Shown: positions 10,901-19,400 of the stretch, in pieces | Position numbering within the stretch: the stretch's first letter is position 1 | Layout: every line of letters begins with the position of its first letter | Assembly: GCF_022606355.1 (NCBI RefSeq) | Contig: NZ_JAHHZQ010000001.1 | Span: 620,001 to 684,000 of the forward strand | Reading direction: 5' to 3' | DNA: 64,000 nt | Origin: Leifsonia shinshuensis | GTDB lineage: Bacteria; Actinomycetota; Actinomycetes; Actinomycetales; Microbacteriaceae | Notes under the pieces: generated by a model | What the model saw: only the letters and a program-made list of their open reading frames with translations | What the model was told of the DNA's origin: nothing | The model's database searches: none | Program-made: the position numbers and the translations under genes

Positions 10901-11218
10901 GCCGTGCTCGTGGAGCTGCATCGCGGCGTTGAGCGCGGTCTGGCCGCCCAGGGTCGGCAGGATGGCGTCCGGCTTCTCCTTCGCGATGATGGTCTCGATG
11001 ACCTCCCAGGTGATCGGCTCGACGTACGTGGCGTCGGCGAAGTCGGGGTCGGTCATGATCGTGGCCGGGTTGGAGTTGACCAGGATGACGCGCACGCCCT
11101 CCTGCTTGAGCACCCGGCACGCCTGGGTGCCCGAGTAGTCGAACTCGCACGCCTGGCCGATGACGATCGGGCCGGACCCGATGACCAGGACGGAGTGGAT
11201 GTCGTCGCGCTTGGGCAT
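7937..11218 (-). CDS. carB: Carbamoyl-phosphate synthase large subunit
   Basis: 1093 residues. It makes carbamoyl phosphate from bicarbonate, ATP and glutamine-derived ammonia with CarA, feeding pyrimidine and arginine synthesis. Two homologous ATP-grasp halves are visible: residues 1-400 starting [20 protein letters not shown], with [12 protein letters not shown], and residues 555-935 starting [20 protein letters not shown], with [14 protein letters not shown]-terminal MGS-like allosteric domain starts near residue 945 ([20 protein letters not shown]). The ATG shares one base with the carA stop (TGATG) and the stop overlaps pyrF by 4 bp. Confidence 0.98.
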   Translation of the reverse strand: MPKRDDIHSVLVIGSGPIVIGQACEFDYSGTQACRVLKQEGVRVILVNSNPATIMTDPDFADATYVEPITWEVIETIIAKEKPDAILPTLGGQTALNAAMQLHEHGVLEKYGVELIGAKFEAIQKGEDRQIFKDLVIEAGAEVARSHIAHSVEEALEYAEDLGYPLVVRPSFTMGGLGSGFAYTPDELRRIAGDGIHQSPTSEVLLEESILGWKEYELELMRDTSDNTVVVCSIENVDPVGVHTGDSITVAPALTLTDREYQKLRDIGIDIIRAVGVDTGGCNIQFAVNPENGRIIVIEMNPRVSRSSALASKATGFPIAKIAAKLAIGYRLDEIPNDITKVTPASFEPTLDYVVVKVPRFAFEKFPAADPTLTTTMKSVGEAMAIGRSFTSALQKALRSLEKRGSSFHWGAESRTVEELLASIATPTDGRIVDVQQALRLGATPEQVFEATKIDPWFIDQIVLINEVAEQIRDAQTLDTDTLRYAKDHGFSDAQIGELRGFGEADVREVRHILGVRPVYKTVDTCAGEFPALTPYHYSSYDEETEVAPSDSRKVVILGSGPNRIGQGVEFDYSCVHASFALHDAGFETIMINCNPETVSTDYDTSDRLYFEPLTLEDVLEVIHAESQSGELVGVVVQLGGQTALGLAKGLEAAGVPILGTTPEAIDLAEERGLFAEILENAGLLAPRNGTAVDFPSAAHAAEQIGYPVLVRPSFVLGGRGMEIVYDTASLADYFERVAGQGIVGPAHPLLVDRFLDDAIEIDVDALFDGERLYIGGVMEHIEEAGIHSGDSSCTLPPITLGRREIDRVREATLKIAEGIGVRGLLNVQFAIGAGVLYVLEANPRASRTVPFVSKALGIPLAKAASRIMVGDTVASLIAEGLLPETDGSVIPMDSPVAVKEAVLPFKRFRTREGKIVDSVLGPEMRSTGEVMGIDRDFPTAFAKSQAAAYGGMPLGGTVFVSVSDRDKRAIVLPVLRLQQLGYDIVATEGTAEVLNRNGIAARVVRKFSEAPEEESVVGLITRNEVDVVINTPSGRSARADGYEIRAAAVAGDKPLFTTIAELSAAVASLDAVREGFEVTSLQEYALQRAARA

Positions 11219-12435
11219 CAGTCGTTCTCCTGGGTGGTGTCGTTCGTGGCCTCGCCGGCGGGCTTCTGCGGCGCCGGGCTCGCGGCATCGCTGCGCGCTT
11301 CCCCTCGCTCCACCGCGCGGATCATCTCGAGGAACCGGTCGAAGAGATAATTCGCGTCGTGCGGGCCCGCCGCCGCCTCCGGGTGGTACTGCACGCTGAA
11401 CGCGTTGATGTCGAGGCAGTTGAGACCCTCGACGACGTTGTCGTTGAGGCTGAAGTGGCTGACCTCCACCGTGCCGAATCCGGCGGGAGAGTCGAAGGTC
11501 GCGTCGATCGGCGCCTTGACCGCGAACCCGTGGTTCTGCGCCGTGATCTCCACGCGTCCCGTGCGCTTGTCGAGCACCGGCTGGTTGATGCCGCGGTGCC
11601 CGAACGGGAGCTTGTAGGTGGTGAGACCGAGCGCACGGCCGAGCAGCTGGTTGCCGAAGCAGATGCCGAAGTACGGCACGCCGGCGCGCAGCGTCTCCTG
11701 GAGCAGTGCGACGTGCTTGTCGGAGGCCTGCGGGTCGCCGGGGCCGTTCGAGAAGAACAGTGCGGACGGCTTGAGGCTGAGCACGTGCTCGGCGGTGACC
11801 TGCTGCGGGAGGACGTGGACGTCGAGTCCGCGGGCCGCGAGGTTCTCGAGGGTCGACCTCTTCACGCCCAGGTCGAGGACGGCCACGGAGCCGACGCGCT
11901 CACCGACCGCCTGGACGGTGTAGGGCTCGACGGTGGAGACCTCCGCAGACAGGTTGCGGCCGGACATCTTCGCGCCGGACAGTACCAGCTCAAGCTGCTC
12001 CGAGTCGCTCAGGCCGAAGTCGTCGCCCGAGAAGATCCCGGCGCGCATGGCGCCCGCCGACCGGATATGCCGGGTGACGGCACGGGTGTCGATGCCGCTG
12101 ATGCCCACGACGCCCTGCTCGACGAGGTCGTCGTCGAGGCTGCGCTGCGCGCGGAAGTTGGAGACGACGCGGCTGGGCTCGCGGACGACGAAGCCGTCCA
12201 CCCAGATCCGCCGGGACTCCATGTCCTCGTCGTTGGTGCCGGTGTTGCCGATGTGCGGCGCCGTCATCAGGACGATCTGGCCCGCGTAGGACGGGTCGGT
12301 CAGGGTCTCCTGGTAGCCGGTCATTCCGGTGGCGAAGACCGCCTCGCCGAGCGTGCGGCCACGGGCGCCGTAGGCCCTGCCCACATAGCGCTTCCCGTCT
12401 TCGAGGACGAGGACGGCAGGTTCTGCTGCGGCCAC
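11218..12435 (-). CDS. carA: Carbamoyl-phosphate synthase small (glutaminase) subunit
   Basis: 405 residues. It hydrolyses glutamine and channels ammonia to CarB. The N-terminal CPSase_sm domain ([20 protein letters not shown]) precedes a class I glutamine amidotransferase domain with the nucleophile motif [16 protein letters not shown] near residue 255 and the catalytic His-Glu in [14 protein letters not shown] near residue 360. A low-complexity tail of about 30 residues (AAPQKP-type) follows the domain. Start ATG is at 12435, 1 bp after the preceding gene's stop. Confidence 0.97.
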   Translation of the reverse strand: MAAAEPAVLVLEDGKRYVGRAYGARGRTLGEAVFATGMTGYQETLTDPSYAGQIVLMTAPHIGNTGTNDEDMESRRIWVDGFVVREPSRVVSNFRAQRSLDDDLVEQGVVGISGIDTRAVTRHIRSAGAMRAGIFSGDDFGLSDSEQLELVLSGAKMSGRNLSAEVSTVEPYTVQAVGERVGSVAVLDLGVKRSTLENLAARGLDVHVLPQQVTAEHVLSLKPSALFFSNGPGDPQASDKHVALLQETLRAGVPYFGICFGNQLLGRALGLTTYKLPFGHRGINQPVLDKRTGRVEITAQNHGFAVKAPIDATFDSPAGFGTVEVSHFSLNDNVVEGLNCLDINAFSVQYHPEAAAGPHDANYLFDRFLEMIRAVERGEARSDAASPAPQKPAGEATNDTTQEND

Positions 12436-12436
12436 G

Positions 12437-12964
12437 TCACACCTCCCTTTCGGTGCTGTCGTCCGGCGTGCTGGCCGCCGGGATGATGTCTTCGACGGCC
12501 GAGGTCAACCGACCCCGGCCTGCCGGGTCCACGACCCGGAAGTAGCTGTCGGCGGCCGCGCCGCCGCTGGTCGTCCAGCCGAGGCGCAGGAGGCCGTCGC
12601 GCTCCACGACGCGGTCGATCGCGACCGTCGACGCGCCGATGCCGCTCAGGGCGCCCGCGGGGATGAACACGGGCTGCTCCCCCGTCACCCGCAGCTGCAC
12701 ACCGTCGCCCGAGACCTCGACAGTGCCCCTGCCGCGGTATGCGAGCCCGGGCAGCGCGAGGCGCTCCAGCGGCTCCCCCGCCGCTGTCGTCGCGACGTAG
12801 AGCACCTCGGCGGAGGCAGTCACGGCCGACACCGTGTCCGGCGACGGGTAGCCGCCTCCGGCCGGTGCGTCACGGCGTACGCGCCGGCGCCAGCCGACGA
12901 TCGCGAGGACGAGCACGACGATGACGACGAGCAGGATGCCGATCGTCGGCAGGAGCTTATCCAC
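12437..12964 (-). CDS. Single-pass membrane protein with PH-like domain, conserved between pyrC and carA
   Basis: About 175 residues from GTG at 12964. One N-terminal transmembrane segment ([20 protein letters not shown]) is followed by a basic stop-transfer sequence WRRRVRR, then a cytoplasmic domain of about 140 residues rich in beta-strand-forming sequence. Actinobacteria, including mycobacteria, keep a membrane protein of this kind between pyrC and carA; some databases label it PH-like. Its role is unknown and it carries no pyrimidine-enzyme motif. The GTG start, which overlaps the pyrC stop by 8 bp, is preferred over an upstream start lying inside pyrC. Confidence 0.8.
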   Translation of the reverse strand: MDKLLPTIGILLVVIVVLVLAIVGWRRRVRRDAPAGGGYPSPDTVSAVTASAEVLYVATTAAGEPLERLALPGLAYRGRGTVEVSGDGVQLRVTGEQPVFIPAGALSGIGASTVAIDRVVERDGLLRLGWTTSGGAAADSYFRVVDPAGRGRLTSAVEDIIPAASTPDDSTEREV

Positions 12965-14270
12965 GGGCCACCTCCAGCTGGTCGACGACCACGCCGTCGA
13001 GCACGGTCGCGTAGCCACGGTGGAACGTGGCGATCACGCGGCCGGGGAGCGTCCTGGACAGGTACGGCGAGTTGACGCCCTTGCCGGCGAGGTCGCCCGT
13101 CGAGAACACGCGCGATGCGGTCGGATCGTACAGGAACAGCTCCGCCGGCGCTCCGGCTTCGAGCGGGAGGCCGTGGCCCTCCAGCCGGCCGATCCGCGCG
13201 GGGGTCGACGAGAGCACGCGGGCGATGTCCCTCCAGTCGAGCAGTCCGGTGTCGACCACGGAGGCCTGGACGACCGACAGAGCCGACTCCAGGCCGACCA
13301 TGCCGAACGCGGCGGCGTCCCACTCGCAGTCCTTCGCCTCGACCGGGTGCGGCGCGTGGTCGGTCGCGACGATGTCGATGGTGCCGTCGGCGAGGCCGGC
13401 GCGCAGCGCCTCCACGTCTTCGGCGCGGCGCAGCGGCGGATTGACCTTGTAGCGCGCGTCGTACCCCGCAGCGAGCTCCTCGGTCAGCAGCAGGTGGTGC
13501 GGTGTCACCTCGGCCGTGACGTCCACCCCGCGGGCCTTGGCCCAGCGGATGACGTCGACCGAGCCGGCCGTCGACACGTGGCAGACGTGCAGGCGCGAGC
13601 CGACGTGCTCGGCCAGGAGCACATCGCGGGCGATGATCGACTCCTCCGCCACGGCAGGCCAGCCGGTCAGTCCCAGCTCGCCGGACAGCGCGCCCTCGTT
13701 CATCTGCGCGCCCTCGGTGAGCCGGGGCTCCTGCGCGTGCTGGGCGATGACGCCGCCGAACGCCTTGACGTACTCGAGCGCGCGGCGCATCAGCAGCGGG
13801 TCGGAGACGCACTTGCCGTCGTCGGAGAACACCCGCACCCGCGCCCGCGAGTCCGCCATGGCCCCGAGCTCGGCCAGCCGCTCGCCCGCCAGCCCGACGG
13901 TCACCGCGCCGATCGGCTGCACGGTCGCGTAGCCGGCCGCCTCGCCGAGGCTGAGCACCTGCTCCACGACGCCGGCGGTGTCGGCGACCGGGGAGGTGTT
14001 CGCCATCGGGAAGACCGCAGTGAACCCTCCCGCCGCGGCCGCGCGCGTGCCGGTGAGCACGGTCTCGCTCTGCTCGTAGCCGGGCTCGCGCAGGTGCGTG
14101 TGCAGATCGACCAGCCCGGGCAGGGCGATCAGGCCGTCCGCGTCGATCACGGTGGCGCCGGCGACAGACGCCTCGGCGCCGGTCGCGGCGATCCTCCCAG
14201 CTGCGAGAAGGAGGTCGGTGCGGGTGCCGTCGGCCAGCGAGGCGCCCCTGATCAGGTACTGCTGGCTCAC
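12957..14270 (-). CDS. pyrC: Dihydroorotase
   Basis: Zinc amidohydrolase forming dihydroorotate from carbamoyl aspartate; type I family, about 437 residues from GTG at 14270. The metal-binding DLHTHLREPGYEQSE, the central KVNPPLRRAEDVEALRAGL and the loop ATDHAPHPVEAK are present. GTG at 14270 is chosen because AGGAG lies 7 nt upstream and the protein then starts SQQYLIRGASL. An in-frame ATG at 14300 overlapping the pyrB stop by 4 bp would add 10 residues and cannot be excluded. It overlaps the following membrane-protein gene by 8 bp. Confidence 0.95.
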   Translation of the reverse strand: MSQQYLIRGASLADGTRTDLLLAAGRIAATGAEASVAGATVIDADGLIALPGLVDLHTHLREPGYEQSETVLTGTRAAAAGGFTAVFPMANTSPVADTAGVVEQVLSLGEAAGYATVQPIGAVTVGLAGERLAELGAMADSRARVRVFSDDGKCVSDPLLMRRALEYVKAFGGVIAQHAQEPRLTEGAQMNEGALSGELGLTGWPAVAEESIIARDVLLAEHVGSRLHVCHVSTAGSVDVIRWAKARGVDVTAEVTPHHLLLTEELAAGYDARYKVNPPLRRAEDVEALRAGLADGTIDIVATDHAPHPVEAKDCEWDAAAFGMVGLESALSVVQASVVDTGLLDWRDIARVLSSTPARIGRLEGHGLPLEAGAPAELFLYDPTASRVFSTGDLAGKGVNSPYLSRTLPGRVIATFHRGYATVLDGVVVDQLEVARG

Positions 14271-14296
14271 CTTGTCACTCCTGTACACACCGTCAT

Positions 14297-15286
14297 TCAT
14301 CGCGCACCGCCGTCCGCCGGCTCTTCTCTCGTCTTCTGGCCGTCCCGGTCGCCACCGGACAGCAGCAGGTACAGCGCCGCCATCCGCACAGACACACCGT
14401 TGGCGACCTGCTCCCGCACCGTCGACCGCGGCGAGTCGGCGGCTGCCGCCGAGATCTCCAGCCCGCGGTTCATGGGCCCGGGATGCATGACAATGCTATC
14501 CGCCCCGAGCCGGGCCAGTCGTTCCTCGTCGAGTCCCCAGCGCCGGGCGTACTCGCGCTCGGTCGGGAAGTAGGCGGCGTGCATGCGCTCGCCCTGGATG
14601 CGGAGCATCATCACCACGTCCGGCCGCGCGTCGATCGCGCTGTCCAGGTCGTAGCCGATGGTGGCCGGCCAGCCCGACACGTCCACCGGGAGCAGCGTCG
14701 GCGGAGCGACGAGCCTCACGTCGGCCCCGAGGGTCTGCAGCAGCCACACGTTCGAGCGGGCGACCCGCGAGTGCAGGATGTCGCCGACGATCGTGACGCT
14801 CACTCCGTCGAGGTCGCGGCCCCGCGAGCCGCGGCCGTGCAATCTGCGGCGCATCGTGAAGGCGTCCAGCAGCGCCTGCGTCGGGTGCTCGTGCATGCCG
14901 TCGCCCGCGTTCAGCACGCCGGCGTCGATCCAGCCGCTGGTCGCCAGCGTCTGCGGCGCACCGGAGGCGCTGTGCCGCACCACGACGGCGTCGGCGCCCA
15001 TCGCGGCGAGCGTCTGGGCGGTGTCCTTGAGGCTCTCGCCCTTGGAGACGCTCGACCCCTTCGCCGAGAAGTTGATCACGTCGGCCGAGAGCCGCTTGGC
15101 CGCGGCCTCGAACGAGATGCGCGTGCGCGTCGAGTCTTCGAAGAAGAGGTTCACGACCGTCTTGCCGCGCAGTGTCGGGAGCTTCTTGACCTCCCGCTCC
15201 TGCACGTCGGCCATGTCCTCCGCGACGTCGAGCAGGGTGATGGCGTCGTCGCGCGACAGCGTCTTGGTGCTGAGCAGGTGCCTCAT
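14297..15286 (-). CDS. pyrB: Aspartate carbamoyltransferase catalytic subunit
   Basis: 329 residues; condenses carbamoyl phosphate with aspartate, the committed step of pyrimidine synthesis. The carbamoyl-phosphate-binding motif [13 protein letters not shown] (about residue 48) and the [12 protein letters not shown] and [11 protein letters not shown] motifs are intact. No pyrI-type regulatory gene is adjacent, as usual in actinobacteria where control is through PyrR. The ATG overlaps the pyrR stop by 4 bp. The C-terminal tail is hydrophilic and variable. Confidence 0.97.
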   Translation of the reverse strand: MRHLLSTKTLSRDDAITLLDVAEDMADVQEREVKKLPTLRGKTVVNLFFEDSTRTRISFEAAAKRLSADVINFSAKGSSVSKGESLKDTAQTLAAMGADAVVVRHSASGAPQTLATSGWIDAGVLNAGDGMHEHPTQALLDAFTMRRRLHGRGSRGRDLDGVSVTIVGDILHSRVARSNVWLLQTLGADVRLVAPPTLLPVDVSGWPATIGYDLDSAIDARPDVVMMLRIQGERMHAAYFPTEREYARRWGLDEERLARLGADSIVMHPGPMNRGLEISAAAADSPRSTVREQVANGVSVRMAALYLLLSGGDRDGQKTREEPADGGAR

Positions 15287-15891
15287 GCGCGGCCTCCGTC
15301 GTCCGTCGTGCCAGGTCCAGCGGTCGTGCCAGGTCCAGCGGTCGTGCCCGGCTCCTCGATCGTCACGGACTCCTCGCCGTCGACCTCGTCGAGTCGCACG
15401 AAGATGCGCTCGGACGCCGCCGACGGGAGGTTCTTGCCGACGAAGTCCGCGCGGATCGGGAGCTCCCGGTGCCCGCGGTCCACCAGCACGGCCAGTCGCA
15501 CCGCCCGCGGTCTGCCCAGGTCGCTGAGCGCGTCGAGGGCCGCGCGGATCGTCCGGCCCGAGAACAGCACGTCGTCGACGAGGACGACGGTGCGTCCGTC
15601 GATCGGTCCCGGCAGCGCGGTGGGCTGGGGAGCCCTCGTGGGGTTCCGCGACAGGTCGTCGCGGTACATGGTCACGTCGAGCGCACCGACGATGTCGTCG
15701 GGCGATGCCACGGTCTGCGGCTCGATGCGCTGGATGTTCTCGGCGATCCGCCGGGCGAGCACGACGCCTCGCGTCGGGATCCCCAGGATCACCAGATCGT
15801 CGGTTCCGCGGTTGGACTCAAGGATCTCGTGGGAGATCCGAGTCAACGCCCGGGCGATGTCAGCCTGCTGCAGCACGGTACGCGCTGTCAT
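15283..15891 (-). CDS. pyrR: PyrR: pyrimidine operon regulator / uracil phosphoribosyltransferase
   Basis: 202 residues. An RNA-binding regulator that responds to UMP/UTP and PRPP and has uracil phosphoribosyltransferase activity. The phosphoribosyltransferase PRPP loop [18 protein letters not shown] is at about residues 97-114 and the N-terminus [18 protein letters not shown] is typical. The C-terminus is extended by about 20 residues that contain a tandem repeat ([19 protein letters not shown]), absent from ordinary PyrR proteins. It heads the pyr cluster. A strong AAGGAGG precedes ATG 15891 and a PyrR-recognition loop lies immediately 5' of it, so autoregulation at the level of translation is predicted. 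Confidence 0.96.
   Translation of the reverse strand: MTARTVLQQADIARALTRISHEILESNRGTDDLVILGIPTRGVVLARRIAENIQRIEPQTVASPDDIVGALDVTMYRDDLSRNPTRAPQPTALPGPIDGRTVVLVDDVLFSGRTIRAALDALSDLGRPRAVRLAVLVDRGHRELPIRADFVGKNLPSAASERIFVRLDEVDGEESVTIEEPGTTAGPGTTAGPGTTDDGGRA
15305..15349 (-). repeat. 18-bp tandem repeat in the 3' end of pyrR
   Basis: Two exact 18-bp units (15305-15322, 15323-15340) plus half of a third encode the TTAGPG repeats of the PyrR tail. It is in frame, so copy-number change would lengthen the tail without breaking the gene. Confidence 0.8.
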
Positions 15892-15896
15892 GCCGA

Positions 15897-15923
15897 CCTC
15901 CTTCCCCGCCTCACAGGACGGCT
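15897..15923 (-). promoter_or_regulatory. PyrR-binding stem-loop overlapping the pyrR ribosome-binding region
   Basis: On the minus strand 15920-15907 reads CGTCCTGTGAGGCG, close to the PyrR anti-antiterminator consensus ARUCCnGnGAGGYU. CCG and CGG, then CC and GG, can pair around the loop UGUGA with a bulged U. The Shine-Dalgarno AGGAGG (15902-15897) follows within 5 nt. No terminator/antiterminator pair is visible, so the arrangement fits the translational-repression model proposed for mycobacterial pyr genes rather than Bacillus attenuation. Confidence 0.7.
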
Positions 15924-15946
15924 GTTAAAGGATGTCAATTGGGTCG

Positions 15947-15952
15947 AGCCTA
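15947..15952 (-). promoter_or_regulatory. Probable -10 element (TAGGCT) of the pyr operon
   Basis: TAGGCT on the minus strand matches the actinobacterial sigma-70 -10 pattern TANNNT. A start site about 7 nt downstream (near 15940) would give a leader of about 50 nt that just includes the PyrR loop and Shine-Dalgarno. No good -35 is seen. Confidence 0.45.
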
Positions 15953-15984
15953 GCAGGGGCGCGACCCGAAGGCGCCAGTCGAGC

Positions 15985-16446
15985 TCAGCTGTGCCGTTCC
16001 ACGCGCAGAAGGCACGTGGCCCCCGGTTTGCCGGCGGGAAGGGTTCCCGACCACTTCTCGGTGGCGTGACCCGGCACTCCGCGGACGTCGACCTCGTGTA
16101 CGCCGATGGTCGAACCCGCGGACTGGAGGGAGACGTAGATCCGATAGCTCTGCTCGGTCGACGTCGGATTGGTGACGGTCCCCTCGAAGTGCGCGGGGGA
16201 CGCGTCGGCCGAGCACGTGCCGATCCTGACATCCTTCAGCGCCCCGACATAGCCCGTCTGCGTCCCCGGTCTGTGCGTGATCTGAGTGATGGTGCCGTCA
16301 TGCGGGACGGCCGTCGTGGCAGTCGGTGCGGCCGGGTGCGGAGGCGCCGATGCCGTGCAGCCGGTCACCCCCATCACCACCAGCGCCACCAGGGGAATTG
16401 TCACGACCGCGGCGCAGGCCGCTCGGCTCAGGGTGCTGGTGCTCAT
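15985..16446 (-). CDS. Small secreted lipoprotein, coupled to the giant surface protein gene
   Basis: 153 residues. A signal peptide (residues 1-29) ends with lipobox VTGC, with Cys30 as the predicted lipidation site, followed by a Pro/Ala/Thr-rich linker. A single small beta-rich domain (about 60-150) has two Cys (IGTCSAD and ATCLLR) that could form a disulfide; the pattern FEGTVTNPTSTEQSYRIYVSL resembles FxLYD/DUF-type immunoglobulin-like lipoprotein domains, but I cannot name a family. Its ATG overlaps the stop of the upstream 2210-residue repeat protein (ATGA), so the two are translated together and may act together at the cell surface. It ends 94 bp before pyrR. Function unknown. Confidence 0.8.
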   Translation of the reverse strand: MSTSTLSRAACAAVVTIPLVALVVMGVTGCTASAPPHPAAPTATTAVPHDGTITQITHRPGTQTGYVGALKDVRIGTCSADASPAHFEGTVTNPTSTEQSYRIYVSLQSAGSTIGVHEVDVRGVPGHATEKWSGTLPAGKPGATCLLRVERHS

Positions 16447-19400
16447 TCGGAGGCCTTTCTGCGACGGACGGTGATCAGTGCGGACGAGAGCGTCACGCCG
16501 GCGAGGATCGAGAGGACCGCCAGCAGGGCCGCGAAGGCGGAGAACGAGGTCGTGCCGGTGGCGGCCAGGACGCCGAGGGCGATCACCACGCGATTGCTCT
16601 TCGCGGTCACCGGATCACCGCTTCGGGGATCCACGCCCGTCACGGTCGCGGTGTTCACGACGGACCCTGCGCCCAGGTCGGACCTGGTGAGCACATAGGT
16701 CGCGGTCGCGGTCACGGACTGCCCGGGGGTCAGCGTCCCGGGGCCCGCCGGCCAGCTGTAGTGGATGGCGGACAGCCCGGGCAGCGGGTCGGCGATCGTG
16801 ACACCCGTCAGCACGACGTCACCGGTGTTCGTGGCCACGAACGTGTAGGACACCGTGTCACCGGGGGCTCCCGTGCCTCCGGATGCCAGCCGACCCGACT
16901 TCACCAGCGACAGGCCTGGCTCGGGATGCAGTGGAACCGTGGTCGAATCCCGCCCGGTGACCGTCCTTCCGCGCGGATCGGTCCCCGTGACGATGGCGGA
17001 GTTCACGACCCGCCCTGCGTCGACATCGGCCTGGGTGAGCACGTAGGTCGCCGTGGCGGTCGCCGACTGACCGGCGCCCAGCGTGCCGGCGACGCCTGGC
17101 CACGTGAAGGTCAGCGGGGACAATCCGGGCAGCGGGTCGCTGATCGCCACCTCGGTCAGCGTGACATTCCCCGAGTTGGTCGCCGTGAAGGCGAAGTGGA
17201 CGGTGTCTCCGACCGCCCCGGTCGCACCGGCGGCGAGACCTCCCGTCTTCACGAGGTCGATCCCGGGAGCGGGCGTGAGGGGCACCGTGGTCGTGTCATC
17301 GCCGGTCACCGGATCCCCGCCGGGATCGGTGCCTGTCGCGGTGGCGGAGTTCACCACCGAGCCGGCATCCACATCCGCCGCCGTCAGCACATACGTCGCC
17401 GTCGCGGTCACGGACTCCCCCGGCACCAGCGTCCCGGGGGTCCCCGGCCACTGGTACGTCAACGTCGACAGACCGGGCAACGGATCCGTGATCGTGACGC
17501 CTGTGAGCGTCACGTTCCCGGTGTTGGTCGCCGAGAAGGTGTAGTCGACCGTGTCACCGACAGCGCCCACGGCGCCGGCCGCCAAGCCGCCGGTCTTCAC
17601 CAGGGCGATCCGGGGTGCGGGATCGATGGAGACCGTGGTCGTGTCGTCGCCTGTCACCTGATCCCCACCGGGGTCGGTGGCCGAGGCAGTGGCCGTGTTC
17701 ACCACGGACCCCGCGGTGGTGTCCGCCCGGGTCAACGCATACGTCGCCGTCGCAGACACGGACTGACCGGGAGACAGCGTCCCCACGGCACCCGGCCAGG
17801 TGTAAGCCAGTGCGGAGAGTCCGGGAAGCGGGTCGGTGATCGTGACACCGGTCAGGGTCACGTTCCCGGTGTTCGTCGCGGTGAAGGTGTAGTCCACCGT
17901 GTCGCCGACGGCGCCCGTCGCACCCGCGGCGAGCGCGCCCGTCTTGAGCAGGGTGATCGCTGGTGCCTGCGGAACGGTGATTGTCACCGTGTCGTCGCCG
18001 GTCACCGGATCCCCGCCGGGGTCGGTGCCCGTCGCGGTGGCGGTGTTCAGCACCGAGCCGGCATCGATGTCCGCCTGGGCGAGCGTGTAGGCAGCGGTCG
18101 CCGCTACGGCCTGCCCCGGCAGGAGCGTCCCGGGAGCGCCGGGCCAGGTGAAGGTCAACGGCGACAGGCCCGGCATCGGGTCGGCGATCGTGACATCCGT
18201 GAGCGTGACGTTCCCGGTGTTCGTCGCAGTGAAGGTGTAGTTCACCGTCTCACCGACGGCGCCTGTCGCACCCGCGGCGAGACCTCCCGTCTTGACCAGG
18301 GCGATACCCGGAGCCGGGGTGATGGAGACCGTCGTCGTGTCGTCGCCGGTCACCGGGTCTCCGCCCGGGTCTGTGCCCGTCGCGGTGGCGGTGTTGACCA
18401 CGGCGCCGGCGTTCACGTCCGCGGCGGTCAGAGCGTAGGTCGCCACGGCGGTCACGGACTGGCCGGGCTCCAGCGTCCCGGGAGTGCCGGGCCAGGTGAA
18501 GGTGAGCCCGGAGAGCCCCGGCAGCGGGTCGGCGATCGTGACACCCGTGAGCGTCACATTCCCGGTGTTGGTCGCCGCGAAGGAGTAGTCCACCGTGTCC
18601 CCGACCGCACCGCTCGCACCCGCGGCCAGGCCCCCGGTCTTCACCAGGCTGATCGCCGGAGCCTGCGGCACCGTGACCGTCACGGTGTCATCACCGGTCA
18701 CCGGAACGCCGCCCGGATCCGTCCCCGTCGCCGTTGCGGTGTTCACCACCGAACCGGCGTCCACATCGGCCTGCGTCAGCACGTAGGTCGCGGTCGCGGT
18801 CGCCGACTGACCCGGCGTCAACGTCCCCGGCGTGCCCGGCCACGTGAACGTCAAGGCCGAGAGCCCCGGCAGCGGGTCGGTGATCGTGACGCCCGTGAGC
18901 GTCACGTTCCCGGTGTTCGTGGCCGCGAAGGAGTAGTCCACCGTGTCCCCGACCGCACCGCTCGCACCCGCGGCCAGGCCCCCGGTCTTCACCAGGCTGA
19001 TCGCCGGAGCCTGCGGCACCGTGACCGTCACAGTGTCGTCACCGGTCACCGGAACGCCGCCCGGATCAGTGCCCGTCGCCGTTGCGGTGTTCACCACCGA
19101 ACCGGCGTCCACATCGGCCTGCGTCAGCACGTAGGTCGCGGTCGCGGTCGCCGACTGACCCGGCGTCAACGTCCCCGGCGCACCCGGCCACGTGAAGGTG
19201 AGCCCGGACAGCCCGGGCAGCGGGTCTGCGATCGTGACACCGGTCAACGCCGCGGTGCCCGTGTTGGTCACCGTGAACGTGTAGTCCACCGTGTCACCGA
19301 CCGCACCGGTCGCACCCGCGGCCAGAGCGCCGGTCTTCACCAGGCCGATGGCGGGGGCCGCCGCGATCTCGACAGTCGCCGTGTCTTCGCCGGTCACCTG

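Noticed and set aside
8282-11350. A 1022-codon plus-strand frame opposite carB
   Set aside because: Composition typical of the reverse complement of a high-GC gene; carB is complete and recognisable on the other strand.
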